From NCBI RefSeq assembly GCF_025665335.1, contig NZ_CP106869.1:2258501-2322500 (forward strand): a DNA stretch of 64,000 nt, written 5' to 3'. The notes below the pieces were generated by a model, which was not told the DNA's origin, did not search any database, and saw only the letters and a list, made by a program, of their open reading frames with translations. A program made the position numbers and the translations under genes. This document shows, piece after piece, positions 18,788 through 27,088 of this stretch; positions within the stretch are counted from its first letter, which is position 1; the number at the start of each line of letters is the position of its first letter. The stretch comes from Xanthomonas sp. AM6 (GTDB taxonomy: Bacteria > Pseudomonadota > Gammaproteobacteria > Xanthomonadales > Xanthomonadaceae).

Positions 18788-20080
18788 TCAGCCGGCCAGC
18801 TTGCCGAAGATGCGGAATCCGGCCAGCCACACGCCGAGCATGCTGCCCAGGTTGGTCAGCAGGAAGGTCAGCACCACCCGCGAAACGCGGTTGCGGTACC
18901 AGCCGCGCAGGTTCTGCGCGTCGTCGCGCAGCGCCAGGAAGTCGCCGTAGGCCGGCTTGCGCATGTGCACCTCCACCAGCGCGCTGAACGCGCCGGCCGG
19001 CACGCCGGGACGGAACGGCTTCAGCGGCGCGGCGATGGCGCCGGCGACGATGCTCAGCGGATGGCCGCCGGCCAGCAGGCAACCCAGCCCCGCCAGGCCG
19101 CCGGTGAACAGCACCCACTGCAGCAGCAGGTCGGTGCCCAGGGCGAAGCCGCCGCGCCAGTAGCCCCAGGCCACGCCGCCCAGCACCAGCGCGGTCAGGG
19201 TCAGGGTGATCCACGGCACCTTCTTCTTGGTCGGCACGTCTTCCAGCGCCTTGCGCAGCGAGGCCGGATCGTCCTGGTCGTCCTGCAGGTGCCTGGCCAG
19301 GCCGGCCAGATGGCCGGCGCCGACCACTGCCAGCACCTCGCGAATGCCGGCGGCGCGCGCGGCGTCGAGGTAGTCGGGGGCCGCGATCGGGGTCTGGCTG
19401 GGCAGGGTCCGCTGCGCGTGTTCCTCGCGCAGGCGCGTGGCCATGTAGCGGTCGCGCTCGGCGATGATGGTGTCGTACAGCGCCGGGCTCTCGCTGGCGA
19501 AGTCGCCGAAGCTGGCCTCGAGCATGTCGCCCTGCTTGAGCTTCTCGATCTCCGCCTCGCCGACCTCGTCGGAGGCGAACAGGCCGCCGAGCAGGCCGCT
19601 GCCGAGCTTGAGCTTGCCGAAGAAACCGAGCCGGCCGGAGGCGCGCTTGAAGGTCAGCCCGACCTCGCGGTCGATCAGGTACACCGGCAGCTGCCGCTCG
19701 CGCGCCAGCAGCACCGCGCGCTTGAGCTCGGCGCCGGGCTCGATGCCCAGTTGCTCGGCCAGGCGCCGCTGGTAGGCGGCCAGCGCCAGGTTGGCGGCGA
19801 ACAGCGCCACCCGGCCCTTGCGGATCACCTGCACCAGGTCCAGCTTGGTCAGCGCGTCCGGATCGGTCAGCGCCTGCAGCCGTTGTGGGTCCAGTTCCAC
19901 CGCGACCGCATCGAAGCGGCCGCTGTCGATCGCCCGTTCCACCGCGGCGACGCTGGTCAGCGACACGTGCGCGGTACCGAGCAGGGTGTAGCGCACGCCA
20001 TCGCGTTCGACGATGCGGTACGGCTGGCCGGCGAACAGTGCTTCGTCGGCCTGGGAAAGTTCGTTCATTCCATCACTCAT
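18788..20080 (-). CDS. TraB-family membrane protein
   Basis: 430 residues. The N-terminal half is a TraB/PrgY-GumN type domain: RYTLLGTAHVSLTSVAAVER, then FDAVAVELDPQRLQAL, then AVVGAGHLAGLARHL, with the conserved GTAHVS and GAGH histidines and the ELD acid expected of this Tiki-like metallopeptidase superfamily. The C-terminal third has four or more membrane helices (ITLTLTALVLGGVAWGYW and beyond). In Enterococcus the homologue shuts off pheromone; in other bacteria the role is unknown. Start MSDGMNELS at 20080 overlaps the GNAT gene by eight bases; ATG 20068 is an alternative, and neither has a good ribosome site. Confidence 0.85.
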   Translation of the reverse strand: MSDGMNELSQADEALFAGQPYRIVERDGVRYTLLGTAHVSLTSVAAVERAIDSGRFDAVAVELDPQRLQALTDPDALTKLDLVQVIRKGRVALFAANLALAAYQRRLAEQLGIEPGAELKRAVLLARERQLPVYLIDREVGLTFKRASGRLGFFGKLKLGSGLLGGLFASDEVGEAEIEKLKQGDMLEASFGDFASESPALYDTIIAERDRYMATRLREEHAQRTLPSQTPIAAPDYLDAARAAGIREVLAVVGAGHLAGLARHLQDDQDDPASLRKALEDVPTKKKVPWITLTLTALVLGGVAWGYWRGGFALGTDLLLQWVLFTGGLAGLGCLLAGGHPLSIVAGAIAAPLKPFRPGVPAGAFSALVEVHMRKPAYGDFLALRDDAQNLRGWYRNRVSRVVLTFLLTNLGSMLGVWLAGFRIFGKLAG

Positions 20081-20609
20081 CGGAGGGCGCCTGGTCGGCG
20101 CCGGGGCCCAGCGGGCGTTGCATCTGCAGCGTGTCCAGCCAGCGCCCATGCTTGCGGCCGAGACCGCTGAACACGCCGACCGGTCTAAAGCCGAAGCGCT
20201 GATGCAGGCGGATCGAGGCATGGTTGGTCGACTCGCCGATCACCGCCACCATCTGCCGGAAGCCGCGCGCCTCGCAGTCCGCGATCAGCGCCTGCAGCAG
20301 CGCAGAACCGACACCGCGGCGGTGCAGCGCCGGGTCCACGTAGACGGTGTTCTCCACGGTCCAGCGGTAGGCGACGCGGGCCCGGTAGCTGCTCGCATAG
20401 GCGTAGCCGGCCAGGCGGCCGTCGGCGGCATGCGCGACCAGGTAGGGATAGCCGCGTGCGACCACGTCCTGCATCCGCCGCAGCATCTCGGCCTGGTCCG
20501 GCGCATCGTACTCGTAGGTGTTGACGTGGCTACGCACCTCTTCGGCGTACAGCGCAGTGATCGCGGGGATATCGGCGGCCTCGGCGGCGCGCAGCTGCAG
20601 ATCGTCCAA
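20073..20609 (-). CDS. GNAT N-acetyltransferase, TTG start
   Basis: 178 residues with the GNAT fold: IPAITALYAEEV, a middle sheet (YLVAHAADGRLAGYAYASSYR), the acetyl-CoA motif HRRGVGSALLQALI, and motif B (NHASIRLHQRFGFRPVGVFSGLGRK). The SYRARVAYRWTVENTVYV segment and the length are those of the phosphinothricin/methionine sulfoximine acetyltransferase group; the natural substrate is unknown. The only reasonable start is TTG at 20609, four codons after the in-frame stop of aguB, with no clear Shine-Dalgarno sequence, so translation probably depends on reinitiation. Confidence 0.85.
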   Translation of the reverse strand: MDDLQLRAAEAADIPAITALYAEEVRSHVNTYEYDAPDQAEMLRRMQDVVARGYPYLVAHAADGRLAGYAYASSYRARVAYRWTVENTVYVDPALHRRGVGSALLQALIADCEARGFRQMVAVIGESTNHASIRLHQRFGFRPVGVFSGLGRKHGRWLDTLQMQRPLGPGADQAPSDE

Positions 20610-20621
20610 GGCGGTGGCGGC

Positions 20622-21524
20622 TCAGTCGATGTAGCGCTTCAGCAGATCGCCGTAGGCGTCGATGCGGCGGTCGCGCAGGAACGGCCAGATCCGCCGCACG
20701 TGCTCGCTGCGCTGCAGGTCCACGTCGCAGACCAGCACGGTCGGCTCGGCGCCGGCTTCGGCGATGAATTCGCCCTGCGGGCCGAGCACGTGGCTGTTGC
20801 CCCAGAACTGGATGCCGGCCGCGCCGACCACGCCATCGGCGGCCAGCGGCGAGGCTTCGTGGCCGACCCGGTTGCAGCTGAGCACCGGCACGCCGTTGGC
20901 CACGGCATGGCCGCGGTGGCTGAGGATCCAGGCGTCGCGCTGGCGCTCCTGTTCGGCCTGCTCGTCGCTGGGGTCCCAGCCGATCGCGGTCGGGTACAGC
21001 AGCAGTTCGGCGCCGGCCAGCGCCATCAGCCGCGCCGCTTCCGGATACCACTGGTCCCAGCACACCAGCACGCCGAGGCGGCCCACCGAGGTCTGGATCG
21101 GGGTGAAGCCGAGATCGCCCGGGGTGAAGTAGAACTTCTCGTAGAAGCCCGGGTCGTCGGGGATGTGCATCTTGCGGTACTTGCCGAGCAGGCTGCCGTC
21201 CTTCTCGAACACCACCGCGGTGTTGTGGTACAGGCCGGCGGCGCGGCGCTCGAACAGCGAGGCCACCAGCACCACGCCATGGCGCTTGGCCAGCGCGCCC
21301 AGGCGCTCGGTGCTGGGCCCGGGAATCGGCTCGGCCAGGTCGAATTCGTCCACCGACTCGTGCTGGCAGAAATACGCGCCGTTGTGCAGTTCCTGCAGCA
21401 GCACCAGCTGCGCGCCCTGCGCCGCGGCCTCGGCCACGCGCAATTCGATGACCGCCAGGTTCGCCGCGGCATCGCCATGGTTGCGCTCCTGGATCAGCGC
21501 GACGGAAAGAGTGTTTCGGCTCAT
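20622..21524 (-). CDS. aguB: N-carbamoylputrescine amidase
   Basis: Hydrolyses N-carbamoylputrescine to putrescine, CO2 and ammonia. The 300-residue nitrilase-superfamily protein carries the Glu-Lys-Cys triad in LLQELHNG, GKYRKMHIPDD and LVCWDQWYPEAARL. The HIPDDPGFYEKFYF stretch and length match AguB closely. Encoded on the same strand as agmatine deiminase, which supplies its substrate, and followed directly by a GNAT gene in the same frame. Confidence 0.95.
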   Translation of the reverse strand: MSRNTLSVALIQERNHGDAAANLAVIELRVAEAAAQGAQLVLLQELHNGAYFCQHESVDEFDLAEPIPGPSTERLGALAKRHGVVLVASLFERRAAGLYHNTAVVFEKDGSLLGKYRKMHIPDDPGFYEKFYFTPGDLGFTPIQTSVGRLGVLVCWDQWYPEAARLMALAGAELLLYPTAIGWDPSDEQAEQERQRDAWILSHRGHAVANGVPVLSCNRVGHEASPLAADGVVGAAGIQFWGNSHVLGPQGEFIAEAGAEPTVLVCDVDLQRSEHVRRIWPFLRDRRIDAYGDLLKRYID

Positions 21525-21815
21525 TGCGGGAAGAATGGTCGGCGAAAGCGCGCATGGTAGCGCGGATGGCGCGGCGGCAGGTTCCCGGCAGATGAATGCC
21601 GCGCCGGGCCGATGCGTTCACTGCGGCCTTGGCGGGGCGGGCGTTGCCGTTGACTCATGCCGCCGTGCCGACGCGGGCGCCGCGGTGGCGGCGCGGCGCC
21701 GGGATCGCCGTCCGCCTCGCCGCGGCCGTGGCAGTTTCGTTCTGTACGACGTGCTGCCTGACGATCCGGAAGGTTGCGCTCCCGCCCGCCGTCACGCACC
21801 CGGTGCGCCGGCGCG

Positions 21816-22853
21816 TCAGGCCGCCAGCACGCCCTCGGGCAACTGCATGGTGATGCAGTGCAGGCTGCCGTTCTGCCAGATCAGCGCGCGGCACGGGATC
21901 GGCACGATCTCGTGGCGCGGGAACGCCTGCGCCATCACCGCCTGCGCCTGCGCATCGGCGGCATCGCCGTAGGCCGGCATCAGCACCGCGCCGTTGACGA
22001 TCAGGAAGTTGGCGTAGGACGCGGCCAGACGCCGGCCCTGGTCGATCACCGGCTGCGCCCACGGCAGCGGGAACAGCCGGTACGGGCGGCCGTCGGCGGT
22101 GCGCAGCGCGGCCAGTTCGGCGCCCATCGCCTGCAGCTCGGCGTAATGCGAGTCGCCGGCATCGTCGCAGGCCTGGTAGACGATCGCGTCGGCGCTGGCG
22201 AAGCGGGCGAGGGTGTCGATGTGCGCGTCGGTGTCGTCGCCTTCCAGGTAGCCATGGTCCAGCCACAGCACCCGCTGCTGCGCCAGCCAGTCGGCCAGGT
22301 CGTGGCTCAGCGATTCGCGCGAGCGCTGCGGATGGCGTTCGTGCAGGCACTGCCAGGTGGTCAGCAGGGTGCCGGCGCCGTCGCTGTCGATCGCGCCGCC
22401 TTCCAGCGCGAAATCGATGCTGCGCACGCTGCTGCCGGCGAACAGGTTCTGCGCCGCCAGCGCGCCCACCAGCTGGTCGTCGCGGCTGGCCTGGAACTTG
22501 CCGCCCCAGCCGGTGAAGCGGAAATCCAGCAGCTGGAAGCCGCCGTCGGCGCGGGCCAGGGTGATCGGGCCGGAGTCGCGCAGCCAGGTGTCGTCGTACT
22601 CGGCCTCGACGAACCGCACGCGCTGCATGTCCACCCGCGCCGACCGCAACCGCGCCTCGGCGTAGATCTGCAGGTCGGCATCGGCGACGCAGATCAGCAC
22701 ACGCTGGTAGCGCACGATCGCCGCGACCAGCGCGATGTAGGTCTCCTCGACCTCGGCCAGGCGCTCGGCCCAGTCGGTGCCGGCATGCGGCCAAGCGATC
22801 AGGATGGCGGACTGGGGTTCCCATTCCGCGGGAAGGCGAAGGCGATCAGTCAT
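21816..22853 (-). CDS. aguA: Agmatine deiminase
   Basis: Converts agmatine to N-carbamoylputrescine. 345 residues of the peptidyl-arginine deiminase fold: PAEWEPQSAILIAWPH at the N-terminus, YDDTWLRDSGP with substrate-binding Asp, FTGWGGKF, LDHGYLEGDDTDAHIDTLARF, and the catalytic cysteine near the C-terminus in GSLHCITMQLP. ATG at 22853 is preferred; a GTG three codons upstream is possible. Separated from aguB by about 290 bases, so the pair may have two promoters. The pathway makes putrescine from arginine-derived agmatine. Confidence 0.95.
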   Translation of the reverse strand: MTDRLRLPAEWEPQSAILIAWPHAGTDWAERLAEVEETYIALVAAIVRYQRVLICVADADLQIYAEARLRSARVDMQRVRFVEAEYDDTWLRDSGPITLARADGGFQLLDFRFTGWGGKFQASRDDQLVGALAAQNLFAGSSVRSIDFALEGGAIDSDGAGTLLTTWQCLHERHPQRSRESLSHDLADWLAQQRVLWLDHGYLEGDDTDAHIDTLARFASADAIVYQACDDAGDSHYAELQAMGAELAALRTADGRPYRLFPLPWAQPVIDQGRRLAASYANFLIVNGAVLMPAYGDAADAQAQAVMAQAFPRHEIVPIPCRALIWQNGSLHCITMQLPEGVLAA

Positions 22854-22905
22854 TGCAACCACTACTCACGTCATGCCCGAGCCGAAGCCGGGCTTTCATT
22901 TGATC

Positions 22906-22975
22906 CCCGCACATGGATGTGCGGGCTCTTGCGAAGGACTCGCATAAACCGGGCTCTTGCGAGGGCTCGCATCAC
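22906..22975. repeat. Small hairpin and tandem imperfect repeats
   Basis: A 9-bp perfect hairpin (22906-22914 with 22917-22925, loop GG) is followed by two near-identical copies of GGGCTCTTGCGA-GGCTCGCAT-like text (about 22923-22944 and 22950-22973). The block sits between the start of aguA and the end of a small exported-protein gene. Probably an intergenic repeat remnant; it may act as terminator for the gene on its right. Confidence 0.5.
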
Positions 22976-23298
22976 CGAATGGCAGGCTTGGGACCGACCT
23001 CGTTGGCATCGGCCTTGTTGGCGACCACGTCGACCACTTTTTGCTTCTCGAAGTACACGGTGAAGGCCGGGTACACCCAGCGGTTGATGGTCGGCCACTG
23101 CCGCTTCTGGCCGCCGCGCGGGTCCAGCCTCTGCTGCGGGGCGCCGTAGCGCGCTTCGACCTCGGCCATGCTCAGCCCGCGCGCCGGCATCGCCGCGGCG
23201 GGTTCCTGCTTGACCCGCTCGACCAGCAGGGTCTCGGCGTGGGCGGCGCCGGCCACGCCCAGAACGGCCAGCAGCAATGCGGACAGACGATGCTTCAT
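22972..23298 (-). CDS. Small exported protein, unknown function
   Basis: 108 residues: signal peptide MKHRLSALLLAVLGVAGAA with likely cleavage after AHA, then a short soluble domain (GLSMAEVEARYGAPQQRL, RWVYPAFTVYFEKQKVVDVV). The M-x-EVE-RYGAP pattern followed by a Tyr/Phe-rich strand recalls the SmpA/OmlA (BamE) fold, but the similarity is weak. Probably periplasmic. The ATG at 23298 begins the signal peptide. A terminator hairpin upstream (23347-23374) separates it from rpmJ. Confidence 0.75.
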   Translation of the reverse strand: MKHRLSALLLAVLGVAGAAHAETLLVERVKQEPAAAMPARGLSMAEVEARYGAPQQRLDPRGGQKRQWPTINRWVYPAFTVYFEKQKVVDVVANKADANEVGPKPAIR

Positions 23299-23346
23299 CA
23301 CGGTGTGCTCCCCAGAGGACGAACGGCGATTACAGCAAACTTCGGC

Positions 23347-23374
23347 AACAAAAAACCGCCCGAAGGCGGCTTTT
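23347..23374 (-). terminator. Intrinsic terminator after rpmJ
   Basis: Stem CCGCC-CGAA-GGCGG flanked by an A-run on the plus strand, which reads as GGCGG followed by six T on the minus strand. It lies 52 bases beyond the rpmJ stop. The plus-strand version has only four T, so it mainly serves rpmJ. Confidence 0.85.
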
Positions 23375-23426
23375 GTCGATGACCCGCCACCGTGCGCGCG
23401 GTGCCGCAGGGCGGGGCGTCGCCGGA

Positions 23427-23552
23427 TCAGCGCTGGCGAGCCTTGAAACGCGGGTTCGACTTGCAGATCACGAAGACCTTGCCGCGGCGGCGGACCACCT
23501 TGCAGTCGCGGTGACGGGCCTTCGCCGACTTCAGGGAGGACAGGACTTTCAT
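23427..23552 (-). CDS. rpmJ: 50S ribosomal protein L36, zinc-less form
   Basis: 41 residues, [20 protein letters not shown] and a C-terminus of [10 protein letters not shown]. The first CxxC of the zinc-binding L36 is absent; only C17 and C30 remain, so this is the C-minus (YkgO-type) form. In many bacteria that form replaces zinc L36 under zinc starvation, but Xanthomonads commonly carry this 41-residue form. The frame continues upstream to 23609; the ATG at 23552 matches the family and has GGTGT upstream rather than a strong site. Single-gene unit ended by a terminator. Confidence 0.95.
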   Translation of the reverse strand: MKVLSSLKSAKARHRDCKVVRRRGKVFVICKSNPRFKARQR

Positions 23553-23725
23553 GGCACACCTCGGCGTAAACTTGTGGATTCGAAAGGGGTGCGGCGCGGC
23601 GAAAACCACGTCGCTGGATCAGTAAGCCGGCGATTGTAGCCTGGTTTTCTTCATGGTTTCAACTGCTTGCGCCAGCATGGCCGGCACCGGCGCTACAATG
23701 CGCCGCCCCCCGCCCGAGGAACCGC

Positions 23726-24397
23726 ATGAACGACCCCGCTCCCGTCCTGACCATCGATGGCCCGTCCGGGGCCGGCAAAGGCACCGTCAGCCGCATCGTG
23801 GCCGGCCGGCTGGGCTGGCATTACCTGGATTCCGGGGCGCTGTACCGGGCGGTCGGGGTGGCTGCCAGCTGGGCCAACCTGGACATTTCCGACGCCGCGG
23901 CGCTGGTGCGCTGCACCTTCGACACCCGGGTGACCTTCGAGGACGTGGCCGGCGGCGGCCTGCGGGTCAGGATCAACGACGTCGACGCCACCGACGAACT
24001 GCGGCTGGAGACGACCGGCGCGGTGGCCTCGGCGATCGCCGCGATCCCGGAGGTGCGCGCGGCGCTGAAGCAGCGCCAGCGGGCGTTCCGGCGCCCGCCG
24101 GGGTTGGTCGCCGACGGCCGCGACATGGGCACGGTGATTTTCCCCGATGCCCCGTACAAGGTGTTCCTGACCGCCAGTGCCGAGGAGCGCGCCATGCGCC
24201 GGCATAAGCAGTTGAAGGAAAAAGGAGTTTCCGTTATATTCGACGACCTGCTGCGCGAGATCATGGCCCGCGACGCACGCGATGCCCAACGTTCGGTGGC
24301 GCCCTTGAAGCCGGCAGACGATGCCGTCCTCCTGGACACCACCGGCATGGACATCGACCACGTGGTCGGCCGCGTCCTGGAGTTGCTGCCCGCCTGA
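23726..24397 (+). CDS. cmk: Cytidylate kinase
   Basis: Phosphorylates CMP and dCMP for pyrimidine nucleotide supply. 223 residues with P-loop [13 protein letters not shown] near residues 11-23, the CMP-binding [11 protein letters not shown], the [21 protein letters not shown] segment, and the lid RHKQLKEKG followed by [16 protein letters not shown]. Length is normal. Directly upstream of rpsA, the order found in E. coli and Pseudomonas. Confidence 0.97.
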   Translation: MNDPAPVLTIDGPSGAGKGTVSRIVAGRLGWHYLDSGALYRAVGVAASWANLDISDAAALVRCTFDTRVTFEDVAGGGLRVRINDVDATDELRLETTGAVASAIAAIPEVRAALKQRQRAFRRPPGLVADGRDMGTVIFPDAPYKVFLTASAEERAMRRHKQLKEKGVSVIFDDLLREIMARDARDAQRSVAPLKPADDAVLLDTTGMDIDHVVGRVLELLPA

Positions 24398-24635
24398 GGG
24401 CCGTGCCGGAAGAGGGCAGCAGCATGGCGCCGGTCCGGCGCCGTGGAGGCGAGTTTCACCGCAGTGCGCTTCACCGCAATACCGCAATACCGTTGTTCCA
24501 AAGGCGCCGCCGCGCAATGTCGCGCTGCGGTTTTTCCCATTTCACACCCGGCCGCGGTTTGGGCCGACTAACAGGTGGGCAGTCGCCGTTTCCAGAAGAA
24601 ACGCACTGTCCGTGTGTCCACTAGAGTAATTTCAA
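24398..24635 (+). promoter_or_regulatory. cmk-rpsA spacer and rpsA leader
   Basis: 238 bases without a coding frame. The rpsA start is preceded by GAGTAATTTCAA with no canonical Shine-Dalgarno sequence. In E. coli the rpsA leader also lacks one and folds into hairpins recognised and autoregulated by S1; the same is likely here by analogy. A GGCGCCGGTCCGGCGCC inverted repeat at about 24428-24444 may be part of the cmk 3' end. Confidence 0.5.
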
Positions 24636-26315
24636 ATGACCGAATCTTTTGCCGAACTGTTCGAAGCCAGCCAAGCCAATCTGGCGAAGCTGAAGCCGGG
24701 CTCCATCGTCACCGGTACCGTCGTGGAAGTCCGCGGCGACGTGGTGGTGATCAACGCCGGCCTGAAGTCCGAAGGCATCGTGCCGATCGAACAGTTCCGT
24801 AACGACGCTGGCGAGATCGACGTCGCCGAAGGCGACCTGGTCAAGGTCGCCCTCGACTCGCTCGAGAACGGCTTCGGCGAAACCGTGTTGTCGCGCGAGA
24901 AGGCCAAGCGCGCGATGGTGTGGGACGAGCTGGAAGAAGCGTTGGAAAAGAACGAGACCATCACCGGCCGCATCAGCGGCAAGGTCAAGGGTGGTTTCAC
25001 CGTGGACATCAAGGATGTCCGCGCGTTCCTGCCGGGTTCGCTGGTCGATGTGCGCCCCGTGCGCGACCCGGCCTACCTGGAAGGCAAGGAGCTGGAGTTC
25101 AAGCTCATCAAGCTGGACCGCAAGCGCAACAACGTGGTCGTGTCCCGCCGCGCGGTGGTCGAGAGCGAGCACTCGGAAGAGCGCGAGCAGCTGATGGACA
25201 AGCTGCAGGAAGGCGCGATCCTGAAGGGCGTGGTCAAGAACCTGACCGACTACGGCGCGTTCGTGGACCTGGGCGGCATCGACGGCCTGCTGCACATCAC
25301 CGACATGGCCTGGAAGCGCGTGCGCCATCCGTCCGAAGTGGTCAACGTCGGCGACGAGCTGGACGTGCGCGTGCTGAAGTTCGACCGCGAGCGCAACCGC
25401 GTTTCGCTGGGTCTGAAGCAGCTGGGCGAGGATCCGTGGGACAACATCGCGCGCCGCTACCCGGCCAACAGCCGCGTGTTCGGCAAGGTCTCCAACGTCA
25501 CCGATTACGGCGCGTTCGTCGAGATCGAGCCGGGCGTGGAAGGCCTGGTGCACGTGTCGGAAATGGACTGGACCAACAAGAACGTCAACCCGTCCAAGGT
25601 CGTGCAGGTCGGCGACGAGGTCGAGGTCATGGTCCTGGACGTGGACGAGGAGCGTCGCCGCATCTCGCTGGGCATGAAGCAGGTCGCCGCCAATCCGTGG
25701 GAGACCTTCGCCGCCACCCACAAGAAGAACGACAAGGTGTCCGGCCAGATCAAGTCGATCACCGACTTCGGCATCTTCATCGGCCTGGACGGCGGCATCG
25801 ACGGCCTGGTGCACCTGTCGGACATCAGCTGGAACACCACCGGCGAAGACATCGTGCGCAACTTCAAGAAGGGCGACACGCTGGAAGCGGTGGTGCTGGC
25901 GGTGGATCCGGAGCGCGAGCGCATCAGCCTGGGCGTCAAGCAGCTGGAGCAGGACCCGTTCGGCCAGTACATGGCGGCCAACCCGAAGGGTTCGAAGGTC
26001 GAGGGCGTGGTGCGTGAAGTGGACGCCAAGGGCGCCACCATCGACCTGGCCGACGGCATCGAGGGCTACGTCGCCGCGCGCGACATCGCCAACGAGCGCG
26101 TCGACGATGCGACCCAGCACCTGAAGGTCGGCGACAAGATCGAAGCCAAGTTCGTGGGCATGGACCGCAAGGGCCGCACCCTGCAGCTGTCGATCAAGGC
26201 CAAGGACGATGCCGAAATGCGCGAAGTGCTGGAGGAATACCAGTCCGCGTCGGGCGGCACCACCCAGCTGGGCGCGCTGCTGCGTGCGCAGTTGAACGGC
26301 AACAAGTCCGAGTAA
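24636..26315 (+). CDS. rpsA: 30S ribosomal protein S1
   Basis: 559 residues with six S1 repeats. The first two (residues about 20-90 and 105-175) are divergent and bind the ribosome; repeats 3-6 carry the clear patterns [56 protein letters not shown] and the final [18 protein letters not shown]. Needed for translation of mRNAs with structured or weak start regions. Codon choice is strongly biased, as expected for a highly expressed gene. The downstream hairpin and ihfB follow in the usual order. Confidence 0.98.
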   Translation: MTESFAELFEASQANLAKLKPGSIVTGTVVEVRGDVVVINAGLKSEGIVPIEQFRNDAGEIDVAEGDLVKVALDSLENGFGETVLSREKAKRAMVWDELEEALEKNETITGRISGKVKGGFTVDIKDVRAFLPGSLVDVRPVRDPAYLEGKELEFKLIKLDRKRNNVVVSRRAVVESEHSEEREQLMDKLQEGAILKGVVKNLTDYGAFVDLGGIDGLLHITDMAWKRVRHPSEVVNVGDELDVRVLKFDRERNRVSLGLKQLGEDPWDNIARRYPANSRVFGKVSNVTDYGAFVEIEPGVEGLVHVSEMDWTNKNVNPSKVVQVGDEVEVMVLDVDEERRRISLGMKQVAANPWETFAATHKKNDKVSGQIKSITDFGIFIGLDGGIDGLVHLSDISWNTTGEDIVRNFKKGDTLEAVVLAVDPERERISLGVKQLEQDPFGQYMAANPKGSKVEGVVREVDAKGATIDLADGIEGYVAARDIANERVDDATQHLKVGDKIEAKFVGMDRKGRTLQLSIKAKDDAEMREVLEEYQSASGGTTQLGALLRAQLNGNKSE

Positions 26316-26338
26316 TCCGCCACACGCAGCGTTACTGG

Positions 26339-26363
26339 CACGGCCCGGTCGATCCGGGCCGTG
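26339..26363 (+). terminator. GC hairpin between rpsA and ihfB
   Basis: Perfect 10-bp stem CACGGCCCGG (26339-26348) with CCGGGCCGTG (26354-26363) around a 5-base loop, 23 bases after the rpsA stop. No T-run follows, so it may attenuate read-through into ihfB or protect the rpsA 3' end rather than stop transcription fully. Confidence 0.5.
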
Positions 26364-26393
26364 TCGGGTTGCGACCCCACCGCACGAATCCGA

Positions 26394-26699
26394 ATGACCA
26401 AGTCCGAACTGATCGAAATCCTGGCGCGCAAGCAGGCGCATCTGAAGGCGGACGACGTCGATCTGGCGGTGAAATCGCTGTTGGAGATGATGGGCGGCGC
26501 GCTGTCCGGCGGCGACCGCATCGAGATCCGCGGTTTCGGCAGTTTTTCCCTGCATTACCGGCCGCCGCGCCTGGGACGCAATCCCAAGACCGGCGAGTCC
26601 GTCGCGCTTCCCGGCAAGCACGTGCCGCACTTCAAGCCAGGCAAGGAATTGCGCGAACGCGTCAGCGGCGTGGTTCCGGTCGAGTCCGATACGCCCTGA
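26394..26699 (+). CDS. ihfB: Integration host factor subunit beta
   Basis: DNA-bending HU-family protein working with IhfA. 101 residues: [10 protein letters not shown] start, [20 protein letters not shown], the [23 protein letters not shown] arm with the intercalating proline, and the [10 protein letters not shown] tail. The start MTKSEL matches the family; the frame opens 33 bases earlier. Position after rpsA is conserved in gammaproteobacteria. Confidence 0.97.
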   Translation: MTKSELIEILARKQAHLKADDVDLAVKSLLEMMGGALSGGDRIEIRGFGSFSLHYRPPRLGRNPKTGESVALPGKHVPHFKPGKELRERVSGVVPVESDTP

Positions 26700-26782
26700 G
26701 CCAACCGAGGCCGTGGCCCTGCGGGTTTTCCGGAATCCCGGTCCGTTCGGCTAATCTAGCGTTCCCGACGCTGGAGACCTCC

Positions 26783-27082
26783 ATGAAAATTGCCCGTCTG
26801 CTGATCTTGCTGGTGTTCCTGCTGGCCGGCCTGGTCATTGGATCGCTGAATTCGCAGCAGATCGTCGTCAGTTTCGGTTTCACCGACATCCATACCACCT
26901 CCGGTATCGCCATCATCGTGTCGCTGTTCGCCGGCGTGGTGATCGGTGCGGCGCTGGTGCTGGCCGCGCTGGTGATCCCGCTGTACGCCAAGCTGCGCCG
27001 CGCCAACAAGGCCGCGATCGCCGCTTCCGCGCCGGCCGTCGCGCCGGCACCGACCTACACCCAGCCCGTGGACGGACGCTGA
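26783..27082 (+). CDS. lapA: LapA-like envelope protein (DUF1049)
   Basis: 99 residues with two membrane helices (LLILLVFLLAGLVIGSLNSQ and the IAIIVSLFAGVVIGAALVLAALV region) joined by the SQQIVVSFGFTDIHTT loop typical of DUF1049/LapA, then a short basic Ala-rich cytoplasmic tail. With LapB it takes part in assembly and regulation of lipopolysaccharide synthesis in E. coli. The stop is six bases before the lapB ATG, so the two are co-transcribed. Confidence 0.9.
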   Translation: MKIARLLILLVFLLAGLVIGSLNSQQIVVSFGFTDIHTTSGIAIIVSLFAGVVIGAALVLAALVIPLYAKLRRANKAAIAASAPAVAPAPTYTQPVDGR

Positions 27083-27088
27083 TCTTCG

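Noticed and set aside
22923-22975. Imperfect direct repeats as attachment sites of a mobile element
   Set aside because: They are adjacent and tandem, with no integrase gene and no tRNA end; more likely a local repeat.
24621-26630. Minus-strand open frame of 669 codons opposite rpsA
   Set aside because: Antisense shadow; the plus strand encodes S1 with six repeats.
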